Assembly (NCBI RefSeq): GCF_014349155.1
Contig: NZ_JACSIT010000100.1
Span: forward strand, 248,001 to 312,000
Length of the DNA stretch: 64,000 nucleotides
Direction of reading: 5' to 3'
DNA from: Neolewinella lacunae
GTDB lineage: Bacteria > Bacteroidota > Bacteroidia > Chitinophagales > Saprospiraceae
Shown: positions 60,005 through 64,000 of the stretch, piece by piece
How positions within the stretch are numbered: the first letter of the stretch is position 1
Layout: every line of letters starts with the position of its first letter
Translations under genes and position numbers: made by a program
The notes under the pieces: generated by a model
Databases searched by the model: none
What the model was told of the DNA's origin: nothing
Seen by the model: the letters and a program-made list of their open reading frames with translations, nothing else

Positions 60005-61662
60005 ATGTTAAATCACCTCACCACTATTATAATCATTTGCTTAGCAATTGGCAATTCTCTCGCTTCCCAGTCAGCTGAAACGCTCTGTGGGACTGACTCG
60101 ACGCAATTCGCTCAACCTAGAATTATTCAGAAAAATCTCTATGAGTTTTGTAATTATTCAGAAAGCTATATCAACAATAACTGTCTCACTACCTACATCC
60201 GAGTAAATGTTCACTTTTTTGTGGAGTCCGATTGTTCGGGAACTACCGCTGCAGCAGCAGTCAATAATCAACTTCAACAGTCAGAAGTATTTCAAAAGGC
60301 CGAAGACTACATCGGCAATGCTAACACCTTCTTAAGCATCATGAGCGGAAACCAGCAATGGAACCAGCTTGAATGGGGTGCTACGGTGACTGATACTCAG
60401 TGCGTAATGCTTCGTTTAGTCTTAAATGAGGTTTTCATTCACTGTGAGACGGGTAATCGAGTAGTAGGAGTACAATTATCGCAATCCGATGATGTTGTTT
60501 CGTACGACACAGCTAACTACGGTTCTGCCCTAAATGTGTTCATTACTAATGTACAGGGTGGCGCTAACGGATTTGTATATTTAGATCTTGGGAATACTAC
60601 CATTTTCAACGAAAATTTTCACTCACAACTGCTCATCCATGAAATTGGCCATAGCCTAAAGCTTAAACATCCATTTCAAGGGGTGCCCTGACAAACGATG
60701 GATGTGCGGATACTCCCTACATTCGCTGGACCTATGACAGAAACGGAGATGGAACGACAGATGCTTCCGGGGTTAGTTGTTGGAACCTGTAAAATGTCGT
60801 AAATGGCATTGACCTTTGCCAACCAAACGGCACTACCGTAGTAAACTCCCACCCATGTTGTGAACAGCAGTATCAAACCAACAATATGATGAATTATGCA
60901 TCCTACGCTAGCGATCCTTTTGTTTCTGCCTTTACACCATGTCAAATGGATATTATGCTGAATGACTTATAAATGATAAATGCGACCTGATCGAGGCAAT
61001 CGATCCAGGCTGTCCACCTGCTTCTGCCCATATTGGGGTATTGCCAATGGTTGATTTCACTGCAGATTGTAAGTACACTTTCCATTTTCAAGCAAGTACA
61101 AATGACACGGAATACCGTGTTACCTAGCGAAGTGCAACAACCCAATGGTACTTTCGTCACATATCGCCAGACGGATTGGCTCGACGGGCCCGCAGAATCC
61201 GATCGAGTAGCGGTTGGCACCAATGAACACGACAAGTTCGCGAATGTTGTTTTGCTCTCCAATGCTTCCTATAAGGTGATCGTTCAAACAAAAAATCTTT
61301 GCGGCGATTCCGACCACTTTATCCTCTTTTTTACTACTGGAGATTGTGATTTACGGCCTGATAACCCTGGTCCGTTGAATCCAGTTGAAGAGGGTAGCAT
61401 AATAATTTACCCTAATCCTGTCATTACTGGTACGAGCTTGAATTACACTTCGCATGTCACTGCGAACATATACATTTATCTAACTACTACTTCCGGGAAT
61501 GGAAATTCCACCCAAACCTTGCTCAAACAGGCGGACTCCGGAAATAAACAAGCCGGGAGCTATATTGTATACTTCCCTGAATACGAGCTAAGCGAAGGGC
61601 TTAATTACATCAGTATTCATGCAGGTGACCAAATCATAGTTAAACGCGTCCAAAAAAATTAA
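60005..61662 (+). pseudogene. Broken M43-like (pappalysin-type) zinc metalloprotease with T9SS domain
   Basis: One secreted metalloprotease is spread over several frames. The first frame (60005-60691) has a signal peptide and the zinc motif LLIHEIGHSLKLKHPF (HExxHxxxxxH). It then loses frame near 60680-60683 (a G-run, one G short). The next frame (60682-60972) carries the M43-type Met-turn TNNMMNYASYASDPF but has an in-frame TAA at 60790. A third frame begins near 60969 (INDKCDLIEAIDPGCPP) and a fourth near 61120, ending in a T9SS sorting domain (IIIYPNPVITGTSLN) at 61662. At least four lesions, so it is likely inactive, unless some are base-calling errors. AT-rich relative to its surroundings. 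Confidence 0.8.
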
Positions 61663-61665
61663 ACC

Positions 61666-62652
61666 ATGCCCTCCTATAGAACCATCATTTCAGGTCTTTG
61701 TCTCGTTATGGGATTCCTGAGCGCTAATCTTCGTGCGCAAGATTCTATTGTAGTTACCCTTCCGTTCTATTTCGAAGATGCACAAGGGAATAGGGATACG
61801 GTCACGATCATTATTTCCGATCATAAAAGTGATTCGATTAACGCAGCTCTAAGGTCTTCCAACATCTTGGGAGAACCTTACGACAGTGTGCTTGAGGTAC
61901 GGGCAAGCGAATATGATCAATTCATTTTCGGTGACCCCGCCAGATATGAGTACAAAAGGCAGGTAATTAGGCGAGTCTATCTCAGTGGAGATCCTGACGA
62001 GTGTATTAATTATCTTTTTAGTGAAGTAATAGCTTTCGCCATCAACGTCAAGTATCCACCTTTGAAAGTATACTGGAATCAGGACGCCTTTGCCAGAGAC
62101 GGCTTTTCCAATTGTACGCATACCTCCTGGATAATTAATAGTTTTATTGCGGAAACAGTTTATCCGTGGTGGACGGTCGAAAATAGGGAAGGAGGGATAT
62201 ATTGGAAATGCCTCGCCTTGGATTCTTCCATCGTTTACCAGTCTTTTGACGCAATGCCCGGCTCCAATTCCCATCGTGCCTTCTCTTTTACCTTACAACC
62301 CGTAGAAGGTAGCTCCAATCCTTTAGATACAATTGAAGTTCTGTCTATTTATTTGTCCCCCCCATTATTTATGCCTTGCTCCGATCTCATCTCTTCCACT
62401 AGCGTCACGCCACCAAGTGTGCAGCCCAGTGTTTTCCCGAATCCGGTGTCGGGGCTCCTACACTGGCCGGATGGTGCGAATGCCTCTCCAGTGCAAGTTG
62501 CTACGGTCTATGCCATGAATGGCCAACGGCTACTGATGCAACAACGAGTGGATAGTAGCCTGGATGTTTCCCAATTACCGCCGGGTGCGTACGTCCTACG
62601 CTTAGATTACCAGAATGGGCGCTTTTCGGCCCACAAATTTTTCAAGCGTTAA
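61666..62652 (+). CDS. T9SS-exported protein of unknown function
   Basis: A 328-residue exported protein. A signal peptide (about 1-25, LCLVMGFLSANLRAQ) leads into a region of unknown fold with Tyr/Trp-rich segments (YPWWTVENREGGIYWKCLAL). The last 80 residues or so are a T9SS type A sorting domain (VQPSVFPNPVSGLLHWP, then PPGAYVLRLDYQNGRF, ending KFFKR). It follows the broken metalloprotease by only three bases and shares its AT-rich composition, so the two were probably one transcription unit. Confidence 0.78.
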   Translation: MPSYRTIISGLCLVMGFLSANLRAQDSIVVTLPFYFEDAQGNRDTVTIIISDHKSDSINAALRSSNILGEPYDSVLEVRASEYDQFIFGDPARYEYKRQVIRRVYLSGDPDECINYLFSEVIAFAINVKYPPLKVYWNQDAFARDGFSNCTHTSWIINSFIAETVYPWWTVENREGGIYWKCLALDSSIVYQSFDAMPGSNSHRAFSFTLQPVEGSSNPLDTIEVLSIYLSPPLFMPCSDLISSTSVTPPSVQPSVFPNPVSGLLHWPDGANASPVQVATVYAMNGQRLLMQQRVDSSLDVSQLPPGAYVLRLDYQNGRFSAHKFFKR

Positions 62653-62730
62653 CCTTTGGTCTGATAAAGATGGTTCCTCACTTTCAAGGATAAAAATTGG
62701 CATTTGAATAATGAAGTAGGACTAATCCCT

Positions 62731-62760
62731 GCTAGGTCGTAATTCGTTTCTCAATCCCTA
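62731..62760 (+). repeat. Partial relative of the 166-bp palindromic element end
   Basis: 24 of 30 ungapped matches with 18905-18934 (common core TCGTAATTCGTT). Its last three bases are the stop codon (reverse strand) of the elaA-like gene. Confidence 0.4.
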
Positions 62761-63213
62761 CCGTTCATACACCATCGCCCGGTGCGGAATCCCATCTTCG
62801 TCGTAGAGGTCGCCAACGCCCACGAAGCCTACGCTGCCGTAGTACTCCTGCAAATGGGCCTGGGCGCTGATCTTGACCGGCTGGTGCCCGAAATTGGCGA
62901 AAAGCAGGCGGAGGGATTGCTCCATCAAGGGCCGCCCCAGCCCCTTGCCCCGCGCAAAAGGAGCGGTGATGACCCTCCCGATGCTGGCGTACGCCGGGTA
63001 GGAAACCCCCTTCGGCAAGAGCCGGGTGTAGGCCGCCAGCCGACCATCTTCGGCCAAGCCCAGCAGGTGGATGGCCTGGAAGTCTTTGTCATCCAGGTCT
63101 TGGTACGGGCAGTTTTGCTCGACTACGAAGACCTCAATGCGGAGTTGGATGATTTGGTAGAGTTGCTGCGTATCCAGCTGGGCGAAGGGCAGGGATTTCC
63201 AGGTCAGTTGCAC
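62758..63213 (-). CDS. elaA: GNAT-family acetyltransferase (ElaA-like)
   Basis: A 151-residue N-acetyltransferase. Aligned by eye with E. coli ElaA (MIEWQDLHHSELSVSQLYAL), the GTG at 63213 (VQLTWKSLPFAQLDTQQLYQ) gives the expected start; the longer frame opens with TTG at 63240. Family motifs are LRIEVFVVEQNCPYQDLDDKD, the acetyl-CoA loop RVITAPFARGKGLGRPLMEQ, and YYGSVGFVGVGDLYDEDGI. The acceptor is not known for this family. Confidence 0.88.
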   Translation of the reverse strand: MQLTWKSLPFAQLDTQQLYQIIQLRIEVFVVEQNCPYQDLDDKDFQAIHLLGLAEDGRLAAYTRLLPKGVSYPAYASIGRVITAPFARGKGLGRPLMEQSLRLLFANFGHQPVKISAQAHLQEYYGSVGFVGVGDLYDEDGIPHRAMVYER

Positions 63214-63297
63214 GGGCAGAAAAAGGTTTGGCGGGGCCAAGGTAAGCGCTGCTCGCGAATGTGCCGAAGATGAGGAATAAACAAAAAGTTGGTCCTT

Positions 63298-63327
63298 TTG
63301 AATTTTAAGTTTTTTGCTTTAAATTTG
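63298..63327 (+). promoter_or_regulatory. radA promoter: TTG - 19 nt - TAAATTTG
   Basis: TTG (63298-63300) and TAAATTTG (63320-63327) with a 19-base spacer, the Bacteroidota -33/-7 arrangement; ATG at 63348. Confidence 0.6.
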
Positions 63328-63347
63328 CCTTTTCACCGGACTTTACC

Positions 63348-64000
63348 ATGGCCAAAACCAAAACCTCCTTCTTCTGCCGCAACTGCGGTTCGGAATCCCC
63401 CAAGTGGATGGGCCAGTGCCCCAGCTGCCGGGAGTGGAATACCCTGACGGAAGAAACCATCGTCCAGACCAAAAACGAGCGCCTCGATAACCAACCCAAC
63501 TGGCGCGAAGTCGGGAAGACCAGCAGCAACGGCCCCGTCGGCAAAGGGCCCCGCCCCATTGCTCTCGATCAGGTGGTGGCTGGCGAAGTCCACCGCCTCA
63601 TCGCGCCGGACCAGGAACTCAACCGCGTCCTGGGCGGCGGCATCGTCCCCGGCAGCATCATCCTGTTCGGCGGGCAGCCGGGCATCGGGAAGTCGACCCT
63701 GCTTTTACAACTCGCCCTGCGCCTGGGCCAGCGCGTCCTCTACGTCTCCGGCGAAGAGAGCGAAGAACAGATCAAGATGCGCGCCGACCGCCTCGGCGGG
63801 GCCTCCCACAACTGTTTCTTGCTGACCGAGACAAACACCCAAAAACTGCTCCAGCACGCCGCCGAGCTTCAGCCCAAGCTGCTCATCATTGATTCCATCC
63901 AGACGCTCGCCAGCCCCCACGTCGATAGCATGGCGGGCACCGTAAGCCAGGTACGGGAATGCGCCGCCGAACTGCAACGCTTCGCCAAAGAAACAGGCAT
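63348..64000 (+). CDS. radA: DNA repair protein RadA (partial, runs off the window)
   Basis: RecA-like helicase that promotes branch migration in recombination. The open frame from ATG 63348 to the window end (about 217 codons, no stop) shows the N-terminal zinc finger CRNCGSESPKWMGQCPSC (C10, C13, C24, C27), the Walker A GGQPGIGKST at about 108-117, YVSGEESEEQIKMR and LLIIDSIQTLASP (Walker B). The C-terminal LonB-like domain lies beyond the window. Start chosen at the first ATG, 20 bases after a promoter box. Confidence 0.95.
   Translation, partial: MAKTKTSFFCRNCGSESPKWMGQCPSCREWNTLTEETIVQTKNERLDNQPNWREVGKTSSNGPVGKGPRPIALDQVVAGEVHRLIAPDQELNRVLGGGIVPGSIILFGGQPGIGKSTLLLQLALRLGQRVLYVSGEESEEQIKMRADRLGGASHNCFLLTETNTQKLLQHAAELQPKLLIIDSIQTLASPHVDSMAGTVSQVRECAAELQRFAKETG

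Noticed and set aside
1-64000. CRISPR array or rRNA operon
   Set aside because: No regularly spaced direct repeats of 24-40 bases and no rRNA-like conserved stretches were seen.

Overview
The window looks like a chromosome segment from a GC-rich member of the Bacteroidota, most likely the Saprospiria (Lewinella/Neolewinella-like). The evidence is: several secreted proteins with type IX secretion (T9SS) C-terminal sorting domains; many promoters with the Bacteroidota -7 box TAnnTTTG; a paired DUF1501/DUF1800 gene set; futalosine-route menaquinone synthesis (MqnB); LytTR-type two-component signalling with a propeller/Y_Y_Y sensor; and MlaD, xylose isomerase and RmuC proteins of Bacteroidota type. 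The species assignment is inference. No rRNA, tRNA, CRISPR array, prophage or complete transposase gene was seen.

Layout. 1-6.1 kb: an AT-rich secreted protein, a WD40 protein whose stop codon lies in a short inverted-repeat element, and a divergent sensor kinase/LytTR regulator pair. 6.5-9.9 kb: proB, then a DUF4153-type membrane protein, a small winged-helix regulator and a membrane protein. 10-14.3 kb: a secreted polysaccharide-lyase-like protein with TRAP permeases DctQ and DctM. 14.4-22.1 kb: NAD(P)HX repair (nnr), an MCE/MlaD protein, a NahK-like kinase, a MazF-type toxin module beside a 166-bp palindromic element, rlmF and rmuC. 22.4-29.7 kb: a serine hydrolase that appears to have lost the front of a GH3 fusion, a nucleotidyltransferase, an ECF sigma operon with a membrane protein ending in a barrel-like domain, and an LVIVD lipoprotein. 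30-36.7 kb: xylA, a T9SS serine hydrolase, a flavin amine oxidase and blaI/blaR. 36.8-44.7 kb: a DUF1080 lipoprotein, a RibBA with a degenerate second domain, a GT2 glycosyltransferase and the DUF1501/DUF1800 pair. 45-49.8 kb: two tandem SSB-like OB-fold genes, a GT4, a GH16 lipoprotein, rfbC, DinB and mqnB. 49.9-55.9 kb: a UvrD/AddA-like helicase, ilvA and ilvC. 56-64 kb: DinB, a TPR-like protein, a RluA synthase, DUF1415, an AT-rich patch holding a broken M43-like metalloprotease and a T9SS protein, elaA and the start of radA.

Most genes are housekeeping or surface/secreted functions in short operons. The most unusual signals are in the DNA between genes. A dispersed repeat (core GCACCTGCGGCCGCGC) occurs 11 times in both orientations, once in frame inside a glycosyltransferase. 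Two small inverted-repeat elements are present. A recurring arrangement puts the -7 promoter box only 4-5 nt before the start codon, suggesting leaderless mRNAs.
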